A stretch of 6,573 nt of DNA from Clostridiales bacterium (GCA_007135995.1 SLHU01000032.1:1-6573), one strand, 5' to 3'; shown: positions 1 through 5,275, numbered from the stretch's first letter. Translations and numbers: made by a program. The notes: generated by a model from the letters alone, not told the origin.

Positions 1-770
1 AGAGGTGCCAGTCCATAATAACGTTTGAAAACTTTTGAAAAATTAAACACATCATCATAGCCTACACTATGTGCAGCTTCTTTCACACTGTAATCACGCT
101 GCACCAGATAGACTGCTGCACGATTGAGGCGCATCTCCAGCAAATACTGTTTTGGCGGCATCCCCATTTCCCTGCTGAAAATCCGGGACAGATAATGCCT
201 GTTGAGGCCTATCATCCTTGCAATCTGTTCGACCCGGACGGGTGACGCGTAGTTGGCTTTCATGTAATCGACAACACGCTGTATATACTCATCCTTCTCC
301 CTTTCCAAAACTGTTTTGGGCTGCAGAACGGAAATCAGTTCATATAGCTTTGCGCAAAGAAACAGCTCACTGCCGATCAGATGCTCAAATTCATTTTGTA
401 TCTGTAAAAAAAGCGGTTCTGCTTCAGGCAGATGCACACTGGCACGATCACCTTCCAGAACAGATCGGTTCACCAGAGACGCACACAACGCGCCGTCAAA
501 ACCAATCCAGATATAATTCCAGGGATCTTCGTGATCGGCCTGGTAAAACGTCAGTTCATCAGGCCGGATGAGAAAAAGATCACCCCGCGCGAGGTTGATT
601 CGCTGGTTGTCGCGGCAAAAGATACCTTTTCCAGACAGAATGTAATGGATCAGATAATAGTCACGGGCTGCGGGACCATAGCTGTGACTGGCCGTACATG
701 CCTGCCAGCCGCAGTTAAGCGGATTCAAGTCGTGCAGATGCTGATTGATAATTGATATATGTCTTTCCAT
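1..770 (-). CDS. AraC/XylS-family sugar-locus transcriptional regulator (3' end cut by window)
   Basis: This is a DNA-binding activator or repressor of the AraC family, read from the complementary strand. The first ~256 codons are visible; the frame is still open at the left edge, so only the last residues are missing (family usually 270-290 aa). Residues ~1-110 form a cupin-like sugar-sensing domain, with a CGWQAC segment, a DYYLIHYILSGKG strand pair and a DPWNYIWIGFDG segment typical of RafR/MsmR-type regulators. Residues ~165-256 hold the double helix-turn-helix: VEQIARMIGLNRHYLSRIF is the first and SVKEAAHSVGYDDVFNFSKV the second, ending in FKRYYGLAP. The start at 770 is chosen because GGTGA lies 5 nt upstream; in-frame ATGs at 782 and 791 have poorer ribosome sites. 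It is divergent from the melA-like gene, so it probably controls that gene in response to an alpha-galactoside and may regulate itself. The ligand is inferred from context only. Confidence 0.93.
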   Translation of the reverse strand, partial: MERHISIINQHLHDLNPLNCGWQACTASHSYGPAARDYYLIHYILSGKGIFCRDNQRINLARGDLFLIRPDELTFYQADHEDPWNYIWIGFDGALCASLVNRSVLEGDRASVHLPEAEPLFLQIQNEFEHLIGSELFLCAKLYELISVLQPKTVLEREKDEYIQRVVDYMKANYASPVRVEQIARMIGLNRHYLSRIFSREMGMPPKQYLLEMRLNRAAVYLVQRDYSVKEAAHSVGYDDVFNFSKVFKRYYGLAP

Positions 771-806
771 TAGTTTCACCATTCCGTTCATTGGGTCTTT
801 AGTCAC

Positions 807-836
807 ATAATGACATATTCTCTACGCATAAATCAA
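807..836 (-). promoter_or_regulatory. candidate promoter of the araC-type regulator
   Basis: On the minus strand a -35-like TTGATT (831-836) and a -10-like CATTAT (807-812) are separated by 18 bp. Each hexamer matches four of six consensus bases. Transcription would begin near 800, about 30 nt before the chosen start. One copy of the ACGCATA repeat (824-830) sits inside the spacer, which would allow autorepression. This is a weak match and is only a candidate. Confidence 0.3.
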
Positions 837-852
837 TGTTATCCGACGCATA
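824..852. promoter_or_regulatory. putative AraC-type operator: two ACGCATA direct repeats
   Basis: ACGCATA occurs at 824-830 and again at 846-852, 22 bp apart in the same orientation, and each copy is followed within a few bases by an ATG (835-837 and 856-858). AraC-family proteins characteristically bind two direct half-sites about two helical turns (near 21 bp) apart. The second copy lies just upstream of the extended -10 of the melA-like gene and covers the area around its missing -35. The repeats are seen directly; binding by the adjacent regulator is inferred. Confidence 0.5.
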
Positions 853-856
853 TCCA

Positions 857-865
857 TGATAGAAT
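857..865 (+). promoter_or_regulatory. candidate extended -10 promoter of the melA-like gene
   Basis: TG-A-TAGAAT (857-865) fits the extended -10 form, with five of six bases of TATAAT. The -35 slot 17 bp upstream (837-842, TGTTAT) is very poor, as expected for a promoter that needs an activator. Transcription would start near 872, about 70 nt before the gene. An alternative -35-like ATGACA at 877-882 has no good -10 partner. Confidence 0.4.
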
Positions 866-939
866 CCAGCTAATAGATGACATGCTGGTTTATTCTGCTC
901 TATGCAGATGAATATGCCAGCCTATTAGAGGAGGTTTTC

Positions 940-2265
940 ATGGTTAAAATAACGTTTATGGGTGCCGGAAGCTCGGTTTTCGCCAAGAATGTGCTGGGTG
1001 ATTGTCTTTCTACCGAAACTTTTTCGGACAGCGAGATTTGTCTTTACGACATTGACCCAATGCGTCTTGATGAATCAAAACGCATGCTCGAAGCGATCAA
1101 CCAGAACAAGAACAGCGGCCGTGCCCGCATTAAACATTATCTGGGTGTTGACCAGCGAAAAGATGCGCTGAGAAATGCTGATTTTGTTGTGAACGCAATA
1201 CAGGTAGGCGGTTACGATCCTTGCACAATAACAGATTTCGAGATTCCGAAAAAATACGGTCTCAGGCAGACCATTGCTGATACGCTTGGAATTGGCGGCA
1301 TCATGCGTGGTCTAAGGACCATCCCGGTTATGCAGGCTTTCGCACATGACATTGAGGAGGTCTGCCCTGATGCATGGTTCCTCAATTACACAAATCCCAT
1401 GTCAATACTGACTGGTTATATGCTGCAGCATACAGGGGTCAAAACGGTCGGACTCTGCCATAGTGTGCAGGGCTGCTCAAGCGGACTTCTGAAAGCGCTT
1501 GGCATGGAAGATAAATTAGAGCGGCGCAAAGAGCTGATCGCTGGCATTAATCATATGGGATGGCTGCTGAAAATACAAGATCAGTACGGAAATGATCTGT
1601 ATCCGGAAATCAGACGCCGCGCCAGTTCGAAAAACGAACAGGAAAAACATTATGATATGGTCCGTTACGAGTATATCAAACAGTTTGGCCATTACTGCAC
1701 AGAATCCAGTGAGCATAATGCTGAATACAATCCCTATTTCATTAAAGAACGCTATCCTGAACTGATTGATCGTTTTAATATTCCGCTTGATGAATATCCA
1801 CGTCGCTGTGTCAGCCAGATCGCCGGCTGGGAAAAGCAAAAGGAAGCGCTGGTACAAAACGCAAACTTGTCACATGAGCGCAGCGATGAATATGCATCAT
1901 ACATTATGGAAGCGATTGTTAAAAACCAACCGTATAAAATCGGCGGAAATGTGCTGAACCATGGTGGACTCATTGAAAACCTGCCGGCGGACGCTTGTGT
2001 AGAGGTTCCTTGTCTGGTTGACGGCATGGGTATTCATCCCTGCTATGTCGGCAAATTGCCGCCACAGCTGGCCGCGATGAATATGACGCATGTTAATGTC
2101 CATATGCTGGCAGTTGAAGCCGCCGCGACACTGAAAAAAGAGCACGTCTATCAGGCAGCGATGCTAGATCCTCACACAGCTGCAGAACTGTCAATCGATG
2201 ATATCCGCAGTATGGTTGATGACTTGATTGAAGCACATGGCGACTATCTCCCGGCTTACAAGTAG
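940..2265 (+). CDS. melA: GH4 alpha-galactosidase, MelA-like
   Basis: This 441-aa cytoplasmic enzyme belongs to glycoside hydrolase family 4, which cleaves alpha-galactosides such as melibiose or raffinose by an NAD+- and Mn2+-dependent oxidation/elimination mechanism. The N-terminus has the Rossmann NAD site (GAGSSVFAKNVLGD, residues 8-21) with the acidic LYDIDP turn at 35-40. The VNAIQVGGYDP and IADTLGIGGIMRGLRTIPV segments (84-94, 112-130) are the MelA-clade signature and differ from the phospho-glucosidase clade. LNYTNPMS (148-155), Cys173 in GLCHSVQG and His205 in GINHMGW are at the positions of the family's substrate and metal ligands. Length matches known MelA proteins (430-450 aa). 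The start at 940 follows AGAGGAGG (927-934) by 5 nt; an in-frame ATG at 877 lacks such a site and would add a non-conserved extension. It is divergent from an AraC regulator. No transporter gene is visible next to it, so uptake is encoded elsewhere or outside the window. Confidence 0.95.
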   Translation: MVKITFMGAGSSVFAKNVLGDCLSTETFSDSEICLYDIDPMRLDESKRMLEAINQNKNSGRARIKHYLGVDQRKDALRNADFVVNAIQVGGYDPCTITDFEIPKKYGLRQTIADTLGIGGIMRGLRTIPVMQAFAHDIEEVCPDAWFLNYTNPMSILTGYMLQHTGVKTVGLCHSVQGCSSGLLKALGMEDKLERRKELIAGINHMGWLLKIQDQYGNDLYPEIRRRASSKNEQEKHYDMVRYEYIKQFGHYCTESSEHNAEYNPYFIKERYPELIDRFNIPLDEYPRRCVSQIAGWEKQKEALVQNANLSHERSDEYASYIMEAIVKNQPYKIGGNVLNHGGLIENLPADACVEVPCLVDGMGIHPCYVGKLPPQLAAMNMTHVNVHMLAVEAAATLKKEHVYQAAMLDPHTAAELSIDDIRSMVDDLIEAHGDYLPAYK

Positions 2266-2287
2266 TCTATGTGCATGCAGATGCCTT

Positions 2288-2311
2288 TCAGCAGTTTAAC
2301 TGCCTGATTTT
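2288..2311 (+). terminator. weak intrinsic terminator candidate after melA
   Basis: Beginning 22 bp after the melA stop, TCA-GCAGTT-T-AACTGC-C-TGA forms a hairpin (perfect GCAGTT/AACTGC arms, 2291-2303, extended by TCA/TGA across a bulged C) followed directly by TTTT (2308-2311). The stem is short and the U-tract brief, so it may be only partly effective. Confidence 0.35.
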
Positions 2312-2325
2312 CTGCCAAGCTTCAT

Positions 2326-2344
2326 TTGACAGCCAGTCTGTCAA
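2326..2344. repeat. perfect 7-bp inverted repeat TTGACAG-N5-CTGTCAA
   Basis: TTGACAG (2326-2332) and CTGTCAA (2338-2344) are exact reverse complements around CCAGT. With no T-run it does not look like a terminator. It could be an RNA stem within the melA 3' untranslated region or an operator. No protein can be assigned to it. Confidence 0.35.
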
Positions 2345-2375
2345 CCCCATATAGGAAGTCAGAAACGATCTGCTG

Positions 2376-2407
2376 CGGCTGCTCCTTCGGGAGCAGCCGT
2401 TTCTATG
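2376..2407 (+). terminator. strong hairpin with UUCG tetraloop, likely rho-independent terminator
   Basis: CGGCTGCTCC (2376-2385), loop TTCG (2386-2389) and GGAGCAGCCG (2390-2399) form a perfect 10-bp, GC-rich stem closed by a very stable tetraloop, followed by TTTCTAT. The U-tract is interrupted by a C. AGAAACG at 2361-2367 is complementary to the CGTTTCT at 2398-2404, so an alternative pairing with the tail is possible. It separates the melA unit from the next transcription unit. Confidence 0.75.
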
Positions 2408-2414
2408 CGTTGAC

Positions 2415-2430
2415 TTCACAAACCTGTGAA
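2415..2430. promoter_or_regulatory. palindromic operator-like site TTCACA-AACC-TGTGAA, copy 1
   Basis: The arms TTCACA and TGTGAA are exact reverse complements around four bases. The site lies about 60-80 bp upstream of the extended -10 at 2491. A 13-of-16-base match occurs in reverse orientation at 4411-4426 upstream of the HAD gene, which supports a shared regulator site over a chance palindrome. The regulator is unknown. Confidence 0.4.
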
Positions 2431-2445
2431 ACGGCCAGCTTCCAT

Positions 2446-2499
2446 GCCAGATGCGATCAACGCGAAAATATGATCTGGCTGGACTTCCTGTGCTATAAT
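2446..2499 (+). promoter_or_regulatory. extended -10 promoter of the kinase-nuclease/hpt unit, with overlapping inverted repeat
   Basis: TG-C-TATAAT at 2491-2499 is a perfect extended -10 element. The -35 slot (2471-2476, TGATCT) is poor, which extended -10 promoters tolerate. Transcription would begin near 2506, giving a leader of about 123 nt. A 7-bp inverted repeat, GCCAGAT (2446-2452) and ATCTGGC (2473-2479), has its right arm over the -35 slot, so a bound repressor would block the promoter. A small GCG-ATCAA-CGC hairpin lies in its loop. Confidence 0.65.
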
Positions 2500-2505
2500 T
2501 AAATT

Positions 2506-2628
2506 GTCAGCAACGGTGACAGACGGACACTTATATGCTTGGGATTAAGGCATCCTCGAAAGCCTGTTTACTGAAACCCGGCGCACCAGCTGTTACCAGA
2601 GATCCATAGAATCGGGGGGACATCAACA
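2506..2628 (+). promoter_or_regulatory. structured 5' leader of unknown class upstream of the kinase-nuclease gene
   Basis: The leader can form a closing helix, GGTGACAG (2515-2522) with CTGTTACC (2590-2597), enclosing smaller stems: ATGCTT/AAGGCAT (2535-2540, 2547-2553) and GTTT/AAAC (2566-2569, 2574-2577). A competing helix, TGTCA (2505-2509) with TGACA (2517-2521), uses part of the same strand. CCCG (2577-2580) can pair with CGGG (2613-2616) inside the ribosome site GGGGGGA, or alternatively with GGG at 2541-2543. This layout would permit translational switching, but no known riboswitch consensus is recognised and the pairings were found by eye. Confidence 0.3.
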
Positions 2629-3561
2629 TTGGCCATTATTACAATCTCACGGCAGTTAGGCAGCTTGGGCGATGAGGTGGCAGCTGCTTTATCCAGCAGA
2701 CTGGGATGGGAAGTAATCACCCGTCAGACATTACTTGACCGATACCTCAAACCAGTAACAAACAACAGAGATTACCATGTTTTGAAGGAAAGCGCCAAAG
2801 CATACTTAGACGAATGCACATCAGGTTTAACCTATCTGGCCTATCTTGAAGAAAAGCTTTATGAACTGACCGAAACGGTCTCTGTTGTCATGGTCGGATT
2901 TGGTTCACAGATTATTTTTGCGGAACATGAAGAAGCGCTGCATGTGCGCATTATCGCTCCTGAAGCAATCCGCATCAATCGTGTCCGGCGCCAGTACAGT
3001 GTTGAAGATGATGAAGCCAGACGTATTCTTATTACAGCCGACCGCAAGCACAAGCGCTTTGTATCGACTGTTTTTGATACCGATCTCACACAATCAGAGC
3101 TGTATGATCTGACTTTGAATACAGAGGTCCTGAGTGTTGATGCCTGTGTAGCTGCCATTATCAGCATTCAAGATAATATTCAGAAACAAAAAGAACTGGA
3201 AAAAACAGCTGAAGGCTCTGATGTCATTGTCAATCATGGACAGATGCATGATTTTAAGCACCCGGCTGAGGTCGAGTTCGCCAGGATTTTAGACATGTAT
3301 CAGATTGAATGGAAATATGAACCCAAGACGTTTCCGATTGAATGGGACGCCGAAGGCAATGTGACGCTTGCTTTCAGTCCTGACTTCTACCTGCCCCAGT
3401 TTGATACGTATCTTGAACTGACAACCATGAATCAGAAATATGTAACGATGAAAAACCGCAAAGCACGAAAAGTGCGCGAGCTTTATCCCGGTACAAATGT
3501 AAAAATCGTTTATAAGAAAGATTTTCAATCATTAGTTGAGCGATTCAGCGGGATCAGCTGA
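2629..3561 (+). CDS. cytidylate-kinase-like domain fused to a PD-(D/E)XK-nuclease-like domain
   Basis: This is a 310-aa soluble protein. Residues 1-~180 resemble the cytidylate kinase-like family: ITISRQLGSLGDEVA (4-18) stands where that family has its SREFGSGG nucleotide-binding loop, VVMVGFGSQIIF (86-97) and LHVRIIAPEAIRINRV (104-119) are core strands and the arginine region, and residues 120-176 give the helical lid and the NTEVLSVDA segment. After a charged linker, residues ~211-300 show the layout of restriction-type nuclease folds: a helix with Glu214/Glu216, YEP at 230-232, PDFYLP with Asp252, then YLELT with Glu263, where the usual ExK lysine is Thr265; Lys270 or Lys275 may replace it. 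The TTG start follows GGGGGGA by 8 nt. The hpt-like gene begins 29 bp after its stop, so both are probably one operon. The substrate is unknown. The kinase-like assignment is firm, the nuclease-like one moderate. Confidence 0.8.
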   Translation: MAIITISRQLGSLGDEVAAALSSRLGWEVITRQTLLDRYLKPVTNNRDYHVLKESAKAYLDECTSGLTYLAYLEEKLYELTETVSVVMVGFGSQIIFAEHEEALHVRIIAPEAIRINRVRRQYSVEDDEARRILITADRKHKRFVSTVFDTDLTQSELYDLTLNTEVLSVDACVAAIISIQDNIQKQKELEKTAEGSDVIVNHGQMHDFKHPAEVEFARILDMYQIEWKYEPKTFPIEWDAEGNVTLAFSPDFYLPQFDTYLELTTMNQKYVTMKNRKARKVRELYPGTNVKIVYKKDFQSLVERFSGIS

Positions 3562-3590
3562 ACGTTTATTGACCTGAAAGGATAATCAGA

Positions 3591-4118
3591 ATGGCTGACT
3601 TCAAAATTAAGAAAATACTCTTTTCAGCTGAACAGATCAAAGAAAGAACGGCTGAGCTGGGCAAGCTGATCGAAAAAGATTATCGTGACAAAGATCTGAT
3701 TCTGGTTGGCGTTTTGAAAGGCTCATTTCATTTTCTGTCTGACTTGACACGCTGTATCAATCTTCCCATCCAAATTGACTTCATAGCGATCGGGACCTAC
3801 GCTCAGTCTACCAAGCAGAAAGGGATTGTCAGAATCACCAAGGATTTAGATTTGGATATTACCGGTAAGCATGTTCTGATTATTGAAGATATTTTGAGGA
3901 CAGGTTTAACGACCGGTTACCTGGCTAAGAATCTTGAAGCCAGACAGCCTGCGAGCGTAAAGGTATGCACCTTGCTGCTGAGTCCTGATCAGCAGCTGAT
4001 CAACGTACCGGTTGCATATTATGGCTTTGAAATTGACCAGCGCTGGCTTATAGGCTATGGAATGGACATTAACGAGCATGGCCGTCAAATACCTTATATT
4101 GCTGAGATAGATAAATAA
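3591..4118 (+). CDS. hpt: hypoxanthine phosphoribosyltransferase-family protein with altered active site
   Basis: This 175-aa protein has the length and order of bacterial HPRTs, which convert hypoxanthine or guanine plus PRPP to IMP or GMP in purine salvage. Visible are the LVGVLKGSFHFLSDL pyrophosphate-loop region (38-52), the mobile-loop region around GTYAQST (68-74), VRITKDLDLDI (80-90), the PRPP motif VLIIEDILRTGLTTG (95-109) and the GYGMDINEHGRQIPYI tail (155-170). The PRPP motif keeps Glu99 and Asp100, but Arg103 replaces the Asp that acts as catalytic base in typical HPRTs. The SYG of the mobile loop is TYA, and the usual LLDKP is LLLSP. AAAGGA (3577-3582) gives a good ribosome site 8 nt before the ATG. 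The gene follows the kinase-nuclease fusion, not the tilS-hpt-ftsH order common in Bacillota. It could be a true but divergent enzyme, a PRTase of other specificity, or a regulatory paralogue. Confidence 0.85.
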   Translation: MADFKIKKILFSAEQIKERTAELGKLIEKDYRDKDLILVGVLKGSFHFLSDLTRCINLPIQIDFIAIGTYAQSTKQKGIVRITKDLDLDITGKHVLIIEDILRTGLTTGYLAKNLEARQPASVKVCTLLLSPDQQLINVPVAYYGFEIDQRWLIGYGMDINEHGRQIPYIAEIDK

Positions 4119-4286
4119 AACGAAAAAAATAGCTCCAGCGAACCCTTTTAAACATAATTCCTGTCATTTGTGCTCTTTCAACGAAATTTTTTATCTTACA
4201 TCGAATAACTGATTTCTTTCAGTAACATAAGGATAAACCTTATTTCCTGTCAGCAACAACTATTCTTTTGTCCGATAGATAAATAA
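4106..4286. repeat. 13-bp direct repeat GATAGATAAATAA (hpt stop region and intergenic)
   Basis: GATAGATAAATAA occurs at 4106-4118, ending exactly at the hpt stop codon, and again at 4274-4286, 168 bp downstream. The segment between is AT-rich and has no gene. A repeat of a gene's 3' end is what site-specific integration or a short duplication can leave, but no integrase or other mobile gene is seen and the words are low-complexity. Confidence 0.4.
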
Positions 4287-4304
4287 TGTTTCAAACTATT
4301 TATC
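4278..4304. repeat. AT-rich palindrome GATAAATA...TATTTATC
   Basis: GATAAATA (4278-4285) and TATTTATC (4297-4304) are exact reverse complements. Inside them GTTT (4288-4291) and AAAC (4293-4296) pair around a single C, with AT unpaired at 4286-4287, giving 12 paired positions. The left arm belongs to the 13-bp direct repeat shared with the hpt stop region. It could be an operator or a cruciform-forming element. There is no T-run, so it is not a convincing terminator. Confidence 0.45.
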
Positions 4305-4410
4305 ATTTCATAACCACTTATTTACGGTGGCGGCACTCCTGTCGGCAATTAAGTAAAGTTGGTATTCCCTGGAGCTTGATTTCATTATAAATGCGGTCCA
4401 GCGGATTGTC

Positions 4411-4426
4411 AACACAGTTTTGTGAA
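4411..4426. promoter_or_regulatory. palindromic operator-like site, copy 2 (reverse orientation)
   Basis: AACACAGTTTTGTGAA, read on the minus strand as TTCACAAAACTGTGTT, matches the site at 2415-2430 at 13 of 16 positions and keeps the CACA-N4-TGTG core. It lies about 170 bp upstream of the HAD gene. The regulator is unknown. Confidence 0.35.
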
Positions 4427-4515
4427 CGAATTGTAATGATTGTCTTAGGTCCTTTTAAGTCCGGATTATGATATCATACAAATAGCGATTCTGTTTGAGG
4501 CTGAAGACTTCAATT

Positions 4516-4542
4516 TTGAAAGCGCTGTATATGACATGTAAT
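4516..4542 (+). promoter_or_regulatory. weak promoter candidate for the HAD gene
   Basis: TTGAAA (4516-4521) and TGTAAT (4537-4542) each match five of six consensus bases, but the spacer is only 15 bp, shorter than the usual 16-18. Transcription would start near 4549, about 40 nt before the gene. Confidence 0.3.
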
Positions 4543-4591
4543 CGAAGTATTTACACAATCAATTATCTGCTGATTACTTATGGAGGTCATT

Positions 4592-5275
4592 TTGTACGAT
4601 ATCATCATATTCGATTTTGACGGAACGCTTGTTGATTCTGATCGTATCATCGATCAGCTGATGGATCATTTTATTGTCCGCTATAAAATGCGGCCAATGG
4701 ACAGGCAGTCATTCGACGAGTTGAAAACACTGCCCTTGAGGGAAAAGATACGCAAGACCGGACTGCCGCTGTATAAGCTGCCGCGGCTTGTGAAAGAAGT
4801 CAGACGGTCATACGCAGAACATCTTCATTTGCTGGAGATGGTGCCTGGTATTGAAAAGCTGATAAATGATTTATCGAGCCAGTCAAAAAGACTATTTATC
4901 CTTTCATCTAATTCAACTCAAAATATTGACTATTTTTTAAACAGTCATGGCATAGATCAATTTGAGGCCGTCTACAGTGCACCTGATCTGTTGAGAAAGG
5001 ACAAGGGCATCAGGCAGCTTTTAAAAAAGCATCAGGTTAATGCTAAAAAAGCAATTTATATTGGTGATGAGCTGCGGGATATAACCGCCTGTCAGAAAGT
5101 ACCAATCGATATTGCGGCTGTCACATGGGGGCACGATACTGAAACCTTGCTTCAGACCGGTCAGCCTAATTATCTGGTCAGACAGCCTGATGACCTTCAT
5201 TCCATTCTGAATAAGGCACCCAGGCGTATGGATCATGCTGTAAAACTCGAAATAAATAATGAAATGGAATACTGA
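4592..5275 (+). CDS. HAD-superfamily phosphatase (phosphoglycolate phosphatase/PpaX-like)
   Basis: This 227-aa soluble hydrolase carries all four haloacid dehalogenase motifs: motif I DFDGTLVDS (8-16, nucleophile Asp8 and acid Asp10), motif II LSSNS (105-109), motif III lysine in RKDKG (135-139), and motif IV IGDELRD (157-163). A helical cap lies between motifs I and II (about 17-85), as in subfamily I phosphatases that act on small phosphoesters such as phosphoglycolate or pyrophosphate. The substrate cannot be read from the sequence. An in-frame ATG at 4580 exists, but its own codons contain GGAGGT (4582-4587), an excellent ribosome site 4 nt before the TTG at 4592, and no ribosome site precedes the ATG. 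TTG also lets the protein begin right at the first beta strand. The YtvI-like gene follows 75 bp downstream on the same strand and may be co-transcribed. Confidence 0.88.
   Translation: MYDIIIFDFDGTLVDSDRIIDQLMDHFIVRYKMRPMDRQSFDELKTLPLREKIRKTGLPLYKLPRLVKEVRRSYAEHLHLLEMVPGIEKLINDLSSQSKRLFILSSNSTQNIDYFLNSHGIDQFEAVYSAPDLLRKDKGIRQLLKKHQVNAKKAIYIGDELRDITACQKVPIDIAAVTWGHDTETLLQTGQPNYLVRQPDDLHSILNKAPRRMDHAVKLEINNEMEY

Larger units (their letters stand above)
4119..4591. other. 473-bp AT-rich non-coding region between hpt and the HAD gene
   Basis: No open frame here resembles a protein and no RNA gene is recognised. Contents seen: a weak hairpin ACTGA/TCAGT (4208-4223); a hairpin ATAAGG-ATAAA-CCTTAT (4227-4243) followed by TT, a feeble terminator candidate for hpt; the AT-rich palindrome at 4278-4304; a bulged hairpin CTGGA...TCCAG (4369-4401) with nested GC/GC and ATTT/AAAT pairs; the operator-like site at 4411-4426; and a 12-bp perfect palindrome TATGATATCATA (4467-4478). 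TCCTGTC recurs at 4160, 4246 and 4337 (approximate starts) with roughly 90-bp spacing. Such density of inverted repeats suggests regulatory or structural use, not coding. Confidence 0.55.

Noticed and set aside
218..755. Plus-strand open frames of 66-117 codons across 218-755
   Set aside because: They lie antisense to the AraC-type gene, which shows clear family motifs on the other strand; the plus-strand proteins are cysteine/arginine/histidine-rich without recognisable domains.
877..939. Longer melA start at ATG 877
   Set aside because: It has no ribosome site, adds 21 residues absent from the family, and would place the AGAGGAGG of the 940 start inside the coding region.
1516..2145. Minus-strand open frames within melA
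   Set aside because: Antisense shadows of a well-supported gene with no domain signal.
2571..2587. SAM-I riboswitch-like string TGAAACCCGG near the end of the leader
   Set aside because: Only this short string matches; the kink-turn GA-rich region and the other conserved SAM-I elements are missing and the downstream genes are not methionine-related.
2859..3528. Open frames in other frames within the kinase-nuclease gene
   Set aside because: Overlap a gene with clear domain content; no independent start signals or motifs.
4158..4343. TCCTGTC occurring three times about 90 bp apart
   Set aside because: Only seven bases, with differing flanks and unequal spacing (86 and 92 bp); not a CRISPR array or a convincing repeat family.
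4321..4410. Possible tRNA or small RNA gene around the GC-richer patch
   Set aside because: No cloverleaf, T-arm consensus or known RNA motif could be found; the hairpin there is heavily bulged.
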